64,000 nucleotides of DNA from Serinus canaria (Eukaryota; Chordata; Aves; Passeriformes; Fringillidae). The notes below the pieces were generated by a model. The model saw only the letters and a list, made by a program, of their open reading frames with translations. It was not told where the DNA came from and made no database searches. A program made the position numbers and the translations under genes. Position 1 is the first letter of the stretch; every line of letters starts with the position of its first letter. Below, in pieces: positions 49,201-62,600 of this stretch. The stretch is from contig NC_066316.1 of assembly GCF_022539315.1 (NCBI RefSeq), positions 34,225,245-34,289,244 on the forward strand. Reading direction: 5' to 3'.

Positions 49201-50975
49201 TTGAGAAAAGATTTATTCAGCTGGATTTGTACTATTCTGAAAGGGAAAGGAAAACTTATTGCCAAGCCAAATATTGTCATTATTTTTGGATTACTTGTGA
49301 AAAGCAGCCAAAAACATTGTATAAGGGATAAATTACGGACTTCAAGCTAATATTTTTCCATTAAGAATTTATTTTTTTATGCTTCCTATCATCAAGATAC
49401 CGTGCTTTTGAATGTAGCTTGTTTTCAGATATATGGCTCCTAGAATTGTTTCCTTGAAATTGGACATTTGCAAATGTGCATCAGTTTTGAAAACTGTCTC
49501 ATATGTGTTAGCACTTCTTTTGGAAATGCAAACTGAGCATGTTAGCTAATGATTTCTTGTACCTTTATAGTCCAAGCAAACTGAAAAGCAGTCTTGTGCT
49601 ATGTTTTCCTTGAATAGTGCATCTGAAAAATCTTGTAGAAGGAACTCCATGCTGAGATGACTTTTGTTGCTGTCAGGTTCTCTGTTGACATTTGTCAGCT
49701 TTGCACTGTATTTTGCATAATTATCTTCAGTTAACTGTCAGGTTGAAAAAGACAAATTTCTTTGCCATATGGACTGTAGCTTGGAATTTTTTTTTTGTTG
49801 TTGCTTATATTAATACACTTTTTTCTTTTCTGCTAGAAGTTAGAGATACATGAAAATTCTCTTTAGGAGAAGTTGCTGTAGGTGATAACCACTAACATGT
49901 TAGTAATTTCAGTGGCTTCCCTTCTGTTTTGGATCACTTCCATTGCAGATTGTTGATATGAAAAGGCTACTGTGGCTGATATACAAACAGCTTAAGGAAA
50001 TTAAGATTCCCATTCAGAACTATGGCTAGGTTATGATTTTATACACCAGTTTTGAATGACTACTTTGAAACAATGTTGGGCTTCAAGTGTCTTGCAGAAT
50101 TTTGGATCCAAATGAGAAGTACCTACTTGTTGAGTAATAGTCTACTTGTCAGTTTTTTGTGTATGGCTCAGTACAAGGCTGTGTCAGAATTGCAGTACCA
50201 CCAAATTACCTTGTTTAAATGCAACCGTTGTACAAAAGTGAATGTTATCTTGAGTGAGAAATTCTGTTTTCTAATTTATGAAGGAAATAGTTTTCTTGGG
50301 AGTAAGCATCCATAAGTGTAATATATTTCATGATTTTGAAAAGACTTATTAATCATGGGACAAGAGAAAAAGGAAAGTGATTCAATCTCCAAAGATTTGT
50401 TTAGCGTTTATTATTACAAGTATAAATTTTTGCTTTAAATGGAAATGCTTATTCAGAAACTTAGTATTAAACTTCTTACTAAAACTCAGTAGTTTAAAAT
50501 GCTGGATAAATATCTAAAATGGCAAAGATAGAAAATTCAGAGGGAGATTATTTTGAAATACGCCAGTGTAATTTTGAGCTTCTCAAGTGCAGCCCTGAAT
50601 TTTCTCTTTTTCACTGCAATTCATATTTTGTGGAACTTCTTGGATAGGTTATATTTAAAGCTACATTCACTTGCCTGAATAAGTCAAATAAATATTTTGT
50701 CATTTAAAATTATATAGATCTGCTTATGTTAGTGTGCCGTTCAAAATGAGACCCCATTGAGGTAACCATGCAGGTATTTGTGTTGGTATGGCAGTAGTGA
50801 AGTGGGGTATCTGTGTACTGTACCCGCATTCTGTGCTGAGCAAAATCACACGGACTTCCAGAAATAAGCAATGGTTTTTAAGAGCAGCTTTATTTAATGT
50901 TGCAGCAGCAAGTGTCATTTGTACCATATAATTATGTAAATTGGGTGCTAATAAATACTATTTTTCAACATTTTG
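43281..50975 (+). other. STRN: Probable long STRN 3' UTR
   Basis: After the stop there are about 7.7 kb of AT-rich sequence with no recognised transposon and no gene. Poly(A) signals AATAAA occur at 43584, 43774, 44886 and 50950. The last is followed by TTTTGCATTGTGTTCATAA, a GT-rich element, and is my best choice for the distal end. Pumilio-type motifs (TGTANATA) occur at 43309–43316, 45265–45272, 45451–45458 and 48302–48309. A shorter UTR ending near 43.8 or 44.9 kb is possible. Confidence 0.45.
50950..50955 (+). terminator. Candidate distal poly(A) signal of STRN
   Basis: AATAAA within GTGCTAATAAATACT, followed about 20–30 bases later by a T/G-rich stretch. The sequence becomes markedly more GC-rich after about 51,050, consistent with leaving the transcript. 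Confidence 0.5.
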
Positions 50976-53900
50976 CATTGTGTTCATAATTCTGCATTTT
51001 ATCACAAGATACGTGTGGTTTTGGAGTGAGTGCTAGGAGGGGGAAGTGCATTAAGAGTAAGACAAGTAGACTTGTTTGGAGGGGCTTGAGGTAACTCCAT
51101 GCGAAACTCCTACTGAACTGTGCAGCATGTTACTGCTCACAGGAGTCCCTTCGTTTTTCTGTCCTCTGTATGTCTTGGTTTCCTACTGCTGTGCCAGCTT
51201 GGCTTTGTTGTCACCCCACATCCTTCCATGCGCTGAGGCACGTGGCCCCCCATGTGGGGGTGAATGTGGGGTGAGCAGACATGCAGAGGGGGTGCAGTTC
51301 TGCAGGAGCTGGGCTGTCAGCAGGCGTTGTTCACAGCCAGACACGTGGCTCTTCCCAGGGACAGCGTTCATTCAATGCAAAAATAAACGCGTGGTTCTGC
51401 CCTTGGGGAGAGGATGAGCGAGAGCAAACCACACATCACAGATGGCAGCTGTGTCTCTACAGGAAGGTGCTCAGAACGGCACTATGAGCGGGTGGCAGGA
51501 GAGCCTACACAGACCTGCGCAGAACAAGTTGTTGTCAGTGAGCCCATCCTGTTTTTTCTGAGCTTGTAGGTGGGTAAGTGAAGTTCTCATCTTTTCTTGG
51601 TAGGTATAAAATAGGACCTGATTTGGTCCTACTCATCTTCCTGCCTCATGGGAAAGGAGGAATCGCTTTATGAATTGACAGTACAATCTCATTCACACCA
51701 GTGTGAATGCCTCTAGAAGATTCCTGAGGTAAGGGGAAAGAAGGTTTAGTGAATAACGTGTAAGTTACCCTCACATGGGGGAGGCATTCTTAACATGCTT
51801 ATGGGTTTGCCTATGACATGGTCCCATGATGATTTGCATGTGAGAAAAGTGAGTATACTTCATGATACAGTGGAACTTCTACAATTTCTTGTGCTTAAAA
51901 AGAAGTAATTTCTATGAGTGCTGGAATTCTTGAACTGCACTATCAGAGTTCTCATTAGAAATCAGAGAATGGGGTAAACTGGTGTTTAAGAAAATAACAT
52001 GTTTCTTGCCATTCAGTAAGACTGACATTGTGAGCAGTGTTGCTGACGCAGTGCTAAAACTCTCATCCCCCTTCCTCCCCCAGTTTAACAAGGAAAAATT
52101 ATTATTTTGAGGAATTTGAAGCATCCAGCTGCATAGATGTACATTTGTAATGTTTTCAATATGTAGGTGACTTAGCAAATATAAAATGGCTGATACTGTC
52201 CAAGATGTCTTGAAATGAGATGGGAATGGAAAAGAAAAGGGATCAAGCGGTTTCCATAATGTTGCTCATGGACAGGGAAAAATAGCTAGCAGAATGATAG
52301 TGGCTTTGTTCAACCCTGATGTAATTTAAGGTGTGTAAACCACAGAAAAGTGACTTAAATTTGGTGTCTAGGTAATACTTCTGATACTACCTACTGCTTG
52401 CTTTGGCTTTCTAAGTAGATAATGTAAATTATTTCCTGTGGGGTTACAGGTAGCATGTTGAATCACTAAATATATTTAGGTTGGGTTGATACTGGCTGGA
52501 TGCTTAACTCCAGAGCTTTTCCTGATTACTGGTATGGTTCCCCCTGTGTGCTGGAGAGCCATGGGGGAAGGAGTGTGAGGAGGAAGGGGAAGCTTGTCTG
52601 CCCCCCTGTCAGCAGCAGCCACAGAGAAACTCTCCTCTTGACAAACCAGCAAACAGCAGCAGCTGAGGAGCAGGAGGTGCACACTGGGGGCAATGCCTTC
52701 TGTGCAGGGTGGCACAGTGACAGCAGAAATGCTGAGTGTCCTACTCTGGGGAAACAGGACTTTGAGTTACTTCTCTCAGAAGAGATGGCTGAATGCTTAA
52801 TTGAATTTGGTGGACTGGCTAATGCTGGAGTTGGCAGGAGATGCTGAAACAGCTCTGCCAAGGCTTCCAGAGCATGGACATCAGTAGGTATTTCCAGGTG
52901 GGTTTTCTGCATTGTGGTTGCCGAGCACTGATAAGCCACCAGCCCAATTCTGAGGGCAAAGAAGCTTATTTCTTAGGGAGAGGGTGATCAGACAACACCA
53001 TCTAGAATGTGTTTGCAGTGACTAGTTCAGACAGCTTCCATCTCTTCTCTTGGGCATGCCTCTGCCAGACAGCAGGCTCCACTGAACTGGTCAGACATCT
53101 GAAACTAAGCAGCCCAGCATCAAGTGACTGGACATCTAGATCCTCTTTTGATTCAGTCCCACATCTAGAAAGTGTGTAAAGCCACTGTCATATTTTTTTA
53201 ACTTCTAAAGGAAGTCTGATTCCAAATAAGACATGATCTTGCAGACATTGAAAAGTATATATAAGTTTGATGCCCTTCAGTCATTCAGCTCTGCTTCAGT
53301 TGACTGATGCCTCTGGCAGGTAATTTTGTGGTAGCTCACTCTAAGGATCTTTTTCATTTGATCGTGTAGAAGGACAACACTGAAGCACCTGGGGCTTTGC
53401 CAACCTTGCTAAGTCTTCCATAATCTAGTAATAACCTCAGCTGTGTTTCAGAAACTAAAATGTCGTGGTCTGTATTTGCTGTTTATTTTTTAACCCCATA
53501 TGAGATGACATGCACTGCATGTGCTTTTATGACAATTTTATTGCAAAAGATATAGCAACTTATGTTGATATAGCTTGTATATGTTACAGAAGGAGTTCTG
53601 CTTTCTTCAAACAAATATACCCCTTTAAACATTTATCTATACATGTAAGTTACCTTTTTTTAATCAAACAGTATTTAGAGACTTTAGTAGGTGGCAAGTG
53701 ATTTGATTGCTATGAAAGATAAAGGTGAAGAGGAGTGTATTCTGTGATTGCATGGAAGGGTGTATTCAAAATTTTGAGACTTCCACTTAAGTTTATGGTG
53801 CTTATGAATAGGACATCTATGTTTAGATGAGAGCTGGATTAAACCACTTTTACAGTTTGAGTTTTACCAATTTTAGGATCATCCCAAGAAGTAAATAAGA

Positions 53901-55769
53901 ATGCACATTGAGAAACAAGCACCATAGTTGTTCTGTAAACTTAAGATAAACCATTTGAACAACAAACCCTGAAGTGTCCCTTTTAAATGCTTGACAAAAG
54001 ATAGCTGTGCAACTTCCCTGTGAAAAAGCATTTGAAAGTTTAATGTCATTGCTTAAACTTTAAGCTTTAGGAAAAAAATTATGTCCCATATGCATTATCC
54101 CTTAGCACATCCTAAAGAGCCTGTGTGCTCTAGCTGCTCCCAATGTCTCAGCCACCACTGCACAATGAAGCATTGGGGAGTCTGCAGGGTACCAATCTTT
54201 GGTGCTGCAAGAGTACATTCAGTATGGAGAACAAAATGTGGTGTGAGCTGCTGCATTAAAAATTAAACCACAGTATTAAGAGTAACTGTAAGTTAGGATT
54301 AAGGCCTTTTTCTCAGGCAGCCCCAAAACAAGCCCCAAACAAACAGGATTTCAGACAATAAATCTGGTGTCTGAACTGAATTCCCCAGTAAATTCGTTTT
54401 ATGGGTTTGAGTTTTGTCCAGGCCATGTTATGTCCCCTGTTGACAGAGAAAGATGTGATCAGCAGAAGGGTAGAGAGGAGCTGGGTCAGGAGATGGGGGA
54501 TATCAGGAGTTGCTCTGCTCATGCCTCATGTCTAACTCTCTGTTCTTAATCATTTTTTCAAGCCAAAAGCTATTGCTGTGAAGTGCAGCAGCAGAAATTA
54601 GTGGTAAAAACTCTGCATACAAATATATTTGTGGATGCTGACAGTGTCCTGTGCTTTCAGTCTGGGTAGAATGGTTGAATTGATGAAACTTGGTTAAAGC
54701 TGGAACTTAATGTTTCTTCTAAGGGAAAGTGATGAACTTTCACTGTGTAAAACCACTGTTTCATCCAAAATTGGTTTTGATAACCTCTTGAGAGGACCCC
54801 AGCCTGGCTTAGGTTACCCCACCAGGGGGATCATGCAGAATCTGCTGTTTTCATTAATTTGCATTATGCTTACTTGACAGGTTATAAGCTACTTCAGTCA
54901 AATTTCCAAGCATAATGATTTAAAAAATAGTGCTACTTTTGCTGATGAGTTTCCCTCATGGCAATTCAATTAGAATTTATGTGGCTAATAAATATCTTGG
55001 CTCATGGTTATTAAAACTATAAATGCTGTTAAGGGCCTAATTTGCAAGTAATATGGCAAATCTGAGTTTTAATTTCTTTCCATTTCCTGTTAGTTCCACA
55101 GCCTGGCACAGCATGGCTTTGATTGCTGTAAGGAGTGTGAACACTCATGTTTTTATTGGTTCCTTTGATAACTTTGCTTAATTAATGTATTTTCTTTAAT
55201 GATACTGGATGGAACATAACCAGCAACTGCTTCTTCCTAAGTAGAGTGCAGTTATTTTGGTCCTCCTAGTGTGCCCCTCCTCCTAGTCACATGACTAGTG
55301 ACATGGGTAGTTCTCCACAGTGGTTAAGAAACCACTGTGTTTTCTGACAGATCCAGGTAATAGGTACATTCTGAAATCCATCTGTAAAAGAAAAGCCAGT
55401 CCTAAATTTGAGGGAGAGTATCTGTAAATGCTTGAAATTCTGCTTTTCCCAGTGTATAATACAGAACTTCAGATAATTCCCTCTTAAATCCTGTTAATGG
55501 CTCTTGAATAGCTCTCCTGACACTAGAGACTGCACTTCTGAGTGTTGGTTTAATGACAGTGATGGGTCTTAAATGCTTGAGTGATTGTGAGCAGCTTAAA
55601 CCCACAGTTTTTCTCAGAATCTCCTGTGTCCTGGCAACACTCCTGTGGTCCTGCAGGCCTTGAACCATCCAAGAGTGAAGGATGAAGCTGAGGAGGGAAG
55701 ACACTTCTCAAGATCAAGTAATTAATGCAGTATTGTGGGAGACAAGATTCCAGCTCCTGCATGTTGGCT
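50976..55769. other. Intergenic region between convergent STRN and VIT
   Basis: About 4.8 kb. Two more GC-rich patches (about 51,080–51,500 and 52,500–52,960) carry overlapping chance open frames on both strands, with no protein family I recognise. An AATAAA at about 51381 lies next to a GT-rich stretch and could be another transcript end. No repeat family recognised. Confidence 0.6.
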
Positions 55770-56464
55770 GCCTTGTGGATTTGAGGCTTTATTGGAGTTG
55801 TAGGGTCGTAAAGGAGGCAGAGTTGTATGGTCCTGGGGTTTGAACCTTTCCTCTCTCCAGTTTCTCAGGGTTTGGATAAGTCCCAGTGCTTGAGTTGACA
55901 TTAGCTGAAGCTTAACTTACTGACAAGATGGCATTGTGGAGAGAGTACCTGCTTTTAAGAAGGTACTCAAGTTGTGTTCCCCCTCCATCTGGTATTTGAG
56001 CCCTGATCTGTGTGTCATCTGGTGGGCAGTGCCACATGAGGTGTTTCTACCACAGCAGCTCAGCAGCTTGGCCACTCCCTGAAGGGACCTGGTCACTTCA
56101 GAGAGCAGGTGGCACGTTTTAAGGAACTTGTGTGTGTCCAAAGGTGAGAATTGGGCAAGCTGGAGCTCTATGCTGGAAGCATCTCTTCAAAAAGCTGCAG
56201 TTAATTCCTCCATGTTCACTGCCTCTTTTGCTGTCCATCTAAATCAGAGTTTCTGATGCCCACAATGAGAAAAATAAATCAACAGTCTACAGTCTACACA
56301 GAGCATTATCATGCATAGGGACAGAGCTGCAATCAACCTTGCTGACTGGAAAGTGCCTGAGGGAAACACCTCCAGTGTTTCTTGAACTGAGGACTGACAT
56401 TATTTCTGTGGCACTTGTCATGCCTTCAGCACAGCACCCAAGGGTCCTGCCTTGCCTGAGTCCA
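55770..56464 (-). other. VIT: Probable VIT 3' UTR
   Basis: Minus-strand sequence after the VIT stop. The first good AATAAA on that strand is at 55793–55788 (CCAATAAAGC), giving a UTR of about 0.7 kb. The end point is inferred from this signal only. Confidence 0.4.
55788..55793 (-). terminator. Candidate VIT poly(A) signal
   Basis: TTTATT on the plus strand, i.e. AATAAA on the minus strand, about 675 bases after the VIT stop codon. Confidence 0.45.
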
Positions 56465-56643
56465 TCAGTTCCGTGGCTGGGAATTAAACTCTGTGCAAAT
56501 GTTTTGGATGAGCCGATTAACATAGCGGTAGAGGTTGTCAAATTCATCCACAAAGAAGGAATGCTCCTTAGGAGGGTCTGATGCAATGGCTTCCAGTTCA
56601 TCTGGGGCTGCCCAAGCAACTCCAACGGAATAAGCGATGACTC
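56465..56643 (-). CDS. VIT: VIT last exon: end of vWA domain 2 and stop
   Basis: 179 bases; acceptor TTTCTTTCCAG (plus-strand 56644–56654). It encodes GVIAYSVGVAWAAPDELEAI, then ASDPPKEHSFFVDEFDNLYR and YVNRLIQNICTEFNSQPRN, with the TGA complement at 56465–56467. The VGVAWA and FFVDEFDNL blocks are typical of the last strands of vitrin and cochlin vWA2. Confidence 0.97.
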
Positions 56644-59600
56644 CTGGAAAGAAACCCAAAGTTTAGAAAACGCATGAAAGTTTTCATTGCGGTAAATCTA
56701 ATTTAAGACCAATACTGCAAATGTAGTTTGAGATCTCTTAGACATTGCTGCATTTGTGATGATTTATAAGTTCTGTTTTTCTGAATTTCCTTATTCAGCT
56801 ATTAAACAGATGCTGATTTTGTTGGAGCTCAGTGGGACCCCAGAGAAAAGTATTATTCTTCCTTCATAAGGCTTCATCCAGTACCTTCAAATTATAGCAA
56901 GCTGCATTTATCTGACCTGGATAAGTGCTGAGGCACGAGGGGAGAGCAGGCAGTGATAGAAGACCTTACCATTTTGGTGAGCTGCCATGGCTGGCACGCT
57001 GACATCATCGTAAGACCTGCCATCTGTGATGAGAATCATGATCTTCCTTTTGTTGGGTTTGGACTTGCTGAACAGCTGCTCTGAGGCGTAGCTGATGGCT
57101 GCTCCCGTGCTGGTGCCCCCGCTCCAGTAACTGATCCTTTTGATGGCGTTCAGCACGTCCTGCTTCGTGCTGTACTTGTCAAAGCTGAACTCCAGCCTCT
57201 GCTCGTAGGTGTACTGCACTGCCCCGATGCGCGTGTCGGTGTCCGAAATCTCGAACTCCTTGCTGATGTTGGCCACAAACTGGAGAACCGTGCGGAAGTT
57301 GCCGGTGCCAACACTGCTGGAGCCGTCGATGACGAAGCCGATGTCGGCGGCGTTGAGGCACGTCTTGCTGCAAGCCAGCCGGTCGGTGTCGCACACCCTC
57401 TTCACCAGGGGCTGCACCACCTTGTGGAGGCTGAACCAGCTGGGCACGTTGATGGAATAGAAACCATTTGTCCTGCACACTGCCTGCAAGGCAACACGAG
57501 GATAAACGCACTGGAAATTCAGTCTGCCTGTTCCTGCTAGGGGATGTAGCTAAATTGTAAATATAGGCTCCTGGAAAGAGCAATGCTGGAGTCTGAAATG
57601 GCCTCTCCTGCTATCACCATCTGCTTCCCTGGGAAATGATGTCAGTGTAACATCACAGATACTTGTGTAATGTGACAGTTTTTCCTGGCTTTTTTTTTTT
57701 AACTGTGGGATGGAGCTGATATTATAGTAGTGAAAAAACTGTAATAAGCAAGTTTGCCACCTGTCAGGCTTTTTTATGTGAGTCACATTGTTCGTGGGAA
57801 AAACATCCAAATCACAGATCTGCTCTTAGCGTGGCTCGCATGGACATTACAGGAGCCTTTGTGTTTGCCAGGTAGCAACTTCAGCTCCCATCATTCAGGA
57901 CAAGAACGAAAGTTTTGCCTGCTGACAAACCCTACTGCTTTGAAGTGAAACCTGGGGCTTAAGCTGAGGATAACTTGGTTCATACCTTTCTAAGCAGAGA
58001 AAACCCAGGCTCATTGTGTTGGGTCTGCCAAATAGTAATAAAAACCAAAACCCAAAGCCATTAACTTTTATAAGTAAATACTCATAAAGGCCAGATCTGT
58101 GGGAGGTTTCTATAGGGTTAGTGGGAGTCAGGTGAATGTGGATAGGAAGTAGGGCTGGCACAGAAGAGGACATGGAAAAAGTCAAGGGGTGGAGGAGGGA
58201 AAGGGTGGGGCAAAGAGGGGAGTGATGCAAACAGGCTGGATCAAATTGTCTTTGGTTTTAGTGCTTCTTAAAGGCCAATTCCTCAGTTCTCTGGGTGAGA
58301 ATATTTTGTTAAGCCAGGCTTTATATATCAGCTTTGTGATGCTGTGTGTATCTGACTGTTTTAAAAGACCAAGGCACTGGTCTTCACTTGCATAAAGCCT
58401 AACAGCTCCAAGGGAGTTACAGTTCCCTCCAGTCTGGGCTCCTCATGGTGTCCTGCTCTCATTTGCTCTTCCTACTGTCTCACTTCTATTTTAGTGTAAT
58501 GATGCAGCAGTATCAAGCCACCGTTCTCTCTGTACCTTGCTGTTCTGAGCCCACTCTACTCTCACTTCTGCTGTGTCCCTGGCAGGTTTGCAGAGACTCG
58601 CTGTAGCTTTGTTCTTTTAAAAACATTAAATGCAGAAGAGACTACAATCCAATTTTATGCTGACCAGAGACAGCACAGCTCTTTGGAGCAGCTCTGAGAC
58701 TCATGGGAGGTTATTTCATGGCAGAGCAACCCAGCTCAGATGGGAATCTGTTTTCTGAAAGTACCAGATAATTCAACCCTGTTTCCTAGGCCCAGCCTGG
58801 TCTGCCAGGTGGTAGGTATCTCCTGCCCTAACTGGATACCAGCTTGTTCTGAAACACTGTTATCAGACAGCTAGTGTTGGTGCCAAATACAAATCAAACA
58901 AAGCTTACATTCTTTTTTTTTTCCTGCATGTGGCAGGGATTTACCCTTTTCCAAGTGCTACCATGAAGTCCATAGCAGCAGAAACAAGTAACTGAAAAAT
59001 AGTTTTCATTAACAGTGAAAAGAGAATGTTTGAGTTATCCAGTATAGCTGAAAAACTAGATGTTCTTTTGTTGGGACTGTGCCAACCTTTGCTTGTGTGG
59101 GACCTGTTTGTAAATGCAATATTGACATTAGGTTGACAGGTTTCCTTACCCTTTTCCTAGTGGGAGATGCACAGCAAGAGGTTTGTGGAAAAAACAATTC
59201 CAGATTGCTCAAGCTGCAATTGTACTTTGTCATTTTCCAAATACGGTGCATTTGGAAAGCCGCTCGTCTCAGTACAACTGCAGGTGTGTGCTAAGGTTTA
59301 ATTGGTCAAAAGCCATTTGCTCAATGATGTACCTCAAACCAGAACTTTACTGACTCCATCCCCTTTCTGACCTCAGATTACTGCCTGGGTTTTGAACAGA
59401 AAAACTCAAAACAGTATGTACAAGAAGGAAAAGAAATAACCATAAGTGATAAGGAGGAAAGGGAAATGCCCTGAATAAAGTAGGTTGGAAAGTTTAGTCA
59501 AACTCAGCCTGGTCAAATGCTCAGACTCAGTCCCGGTCAGGCTCACAAATTACCTTGTCCACAAAGTTCGGTTCAATAACATTCTGCTTTTCACTTTGAG

Positions 59601-62600
59601 CAGCTGCTTCAACAGTGACAAAGAAAATGTTGATCCCTGATTCTCTGGCCAGCCTGGAGGCCTCTTCCACTCGGTCAGTTGGCCACCCATCCACCATCAC
59701 TACAACCACATTGGGTGCTCCACCTCGGTTTCCATTGGCATCCAGAAAGAAGTTTTTGTTAACAAATGAAAGTGCCTTTCCTGCAATAGAAGAGTTGAGG
59801 AGGAGTTATGGATCTGGAACCATTCTATCTGATAATATCCCATTAAATAGTAGGCAGAGAACTAACTCAAGTGTTGGAGCCTGCAGAGAGCTGGGGAAAG
59901 TAGTTTCTGTGTCTGTGTGAGCAGGGAGACCACTGCTACTGGTGCCAGTGCTTCCTGAGCCCTCATGCACTGAACCCCCTCCCTATGCCCCAGAGAGGCT
60001 GGGGGTGATGAGCTGGGTTAGCAAGGATCCCCAAAGTGTTGATGGGAACTGCCTGTATGTCCTTTCATTTTGTGATGGATTTTGAGGGCCTGGGATCAAC
60101 ACATGCAGGTCATGGTGGGAGCAGTGCTCCCTCACCAGCCTGGCCTGAGCACTAAGCACTGTTTGGTCCCACCCTCTGTATCCTGTGAGGAGGTGTGGGC
60201 TTGCTATAGCCCAGGCTCTGAAGCCCTGCCCAAGCGGTGGAAGTGCAAGCAGCCCCATCACCTACCAACATTGGAAAGTCCCCCTTTCTGTTGAATTTTC
60301 TCAATGGCATTCCTTAGATCCTTGGAGTTGGTATAAGTTTTTAAGTTAAATTCTGTGGAAGGGTCATCACTAAAAGGAGAAATTAGAGCAAATGTCAGTG
60401 TTTTGCTTCACATACAACACAAAAGCCATAGGGCTGCTCTGTGCTACCTGGCTCCTGAGTGCAAGCTGGAGTGAGGCCTTTAGCACATATCAGCTTAGAG
60501 CTATATTATATTTGTTGGGAAATGCCCTGAGGAAGGCAGGAATGATGTATCTGACTCCATGTTCTCAGAAGGCTAATTTATTACTTTATAATACTATACT
60601 GTATTAAAGAGTACAATACTATACTAAAGAATACAGAAAGGATACTTACAGAATGCTAAAAAGATAATAATGAAAACTCGTGACTCTTTCCAGAGTCTCG
60701 ACACAGCCTGGCCCTGATTGGTCAAAGAGTCAAAACAACTCACACCAGAATCCAATGAAACAATATCACCTGTGGGTAAATAATCTCCAAACACATTCCA
60801 CATGTGAGCACAACACAGGAGAAACAAATGAGATAAGAATTGTTTTCCTTTTCCCTGAGGCTTCTCAGCTTCCCAGGAGAAAAATCCTGGGCAAAGAGTT
60901 TTTTTTCAGAGAATGTGAACACTACAGAGCTACAGCTGCCAGAGTGTGCAGTCATGTCCTGTGGCAATGGGAATGTCTGGGAAACTCTTACCCATACTGA
61001 ACAATGCCCATCAGAGGACCAGCGCTGCCAATGCCAAGGGCTTGAGCCATGTTACCAAGGAACCGCTTCTGGAGCTGAAAGCGGCGTTTGCCAATGCTCC
61101 AGCTCCCATCCATTAAAAAGGACAAATCAACCTTACAATCTGAGGAGAGATAAAGAAACATGGAAGATATTTTTAGTGCTTTCTGATTGCCGTGCTTCTT
61201 GCAAGCAGCAAAGGCCTAAAAACTCTGCATCCAGTAACTTGTCCTGCTGTGTAAACTCTACAAAAAAGCCTTTGACAAGGACGAGTCACAGTTGGCAGCT
61301 CAAGTCGGTAAGCACATTTCTTGGCATGACTTAGTCCCATACAACATCTAAGCTTGACTGTGTGACAAAAGGGCAAGAATCTTTTCACAGGAGTCAGTCT
61401 GGGATCACCACATTGTGGGGGCCAGGGAGGTCAGCCCCACAGGAGCAAGCTGACTTGTATATCCTGTGCCCTCAGAGCCATGTCTTGGGCTCAGCACGCC
61501 TTATTTGCAGCCCAGAGGTGATGGGAGTTTGTAAAACCAGCCATGGTGCTTGGATTTTGGGGTCAGGCCACCTGCAGAGCACAAACTAAGGGAATTTCCT
61601 TGGTGACACTCTTGTGGACTTAATTGATGTAATAGACATTACAGGGACAGTTACTGTGTTAGTGCCTCAGAAGGGAGGGAAGTTCCTGAAATGTGTGATG
61701 CCTGAGATGCGCCTCAGGGGAAGGGCATTGTGGGGTCTCTTCAAGGCGATTGCAATCCAGGATTACTGACAATCCTGGCAGCTCTGCACTTCTAAATGAG
61801 AATTGTTCTTCAGTTCCCTTCTGGGCTGGAACTAACATCATGGTGATTTTGCTTGGGATGTTCAGACCGAGTGGGGGCTGTTCTTTTGCGTGTTGTTGTA
61901 GCCTTGTACCCATTTGAGCAGCAGCAGCAGGGTGCTGTGTGTGTTTCCTCTCTGGGCTGAAAGCAATGCTCTATAAAAGGTATGTCTGCACCCAAACTCT
62001 TCCCTTTAATTACACAGGTGAACCTCATCTTTGTGCTGCAAATGCTGTCTTCATCTGTGCAAACCTGCTTTCACATTTCTGTAAGTTAGTGGTGAAACAT
62101 TCAACTTTGGTCTGCGACTGGAGCGGGATCAAAATTTGGCTTAACTAGAGCGCTAATTAACATTTTCCCCCTCCAGCATCTGGGTCATCCCCATCTCTTG
62201 ATTTCCCTCTGATGATGCCTCCTACCAATCAGACTGTTCAAACTACTGTGTTTTAATCATTAGGTAGCCCGAAGGCTACAAAGCACCAATTGTTCTTAGT
62301 GGCTTATGCAACTGCCTCCCATCTCATTACCTTCAATTTTTTCTCCCATAGCTGTCTCTTTTTTCTAATTCTAATAATGCTGAATTACAGGAGCGTGACT
62401 GAGAACCGTGTCCGCTCGCAGCAGATCGTGAGGCAAGGTCGGGAACCCACAACAAATACCTCAATTAACAGCCAAGTTTTCCTGAATTTCTTGTCCTTCA
62501 AAGGGAACTACTACTTCATGAGATCTAAATGTGGAAAGTGGGCAGTTTGTTAGCCAGCAGGGTCTGGGGAGGCAAAGATTTGCATACACTTATAGACAGA

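Noticed and set aside
52500..52939. Overlapping 115- and 137-codon open frames on both strands between STRN and VIT
   Set aside because: Mirror open frames in a GC-rich patch; low-complexity Leu/Ser-rich peptides with no family signal.
57179..57583. 134-codon minus-strand frame over VIT vWA2
   Set aside because: Shadow frame of the real exon 57483–56970.
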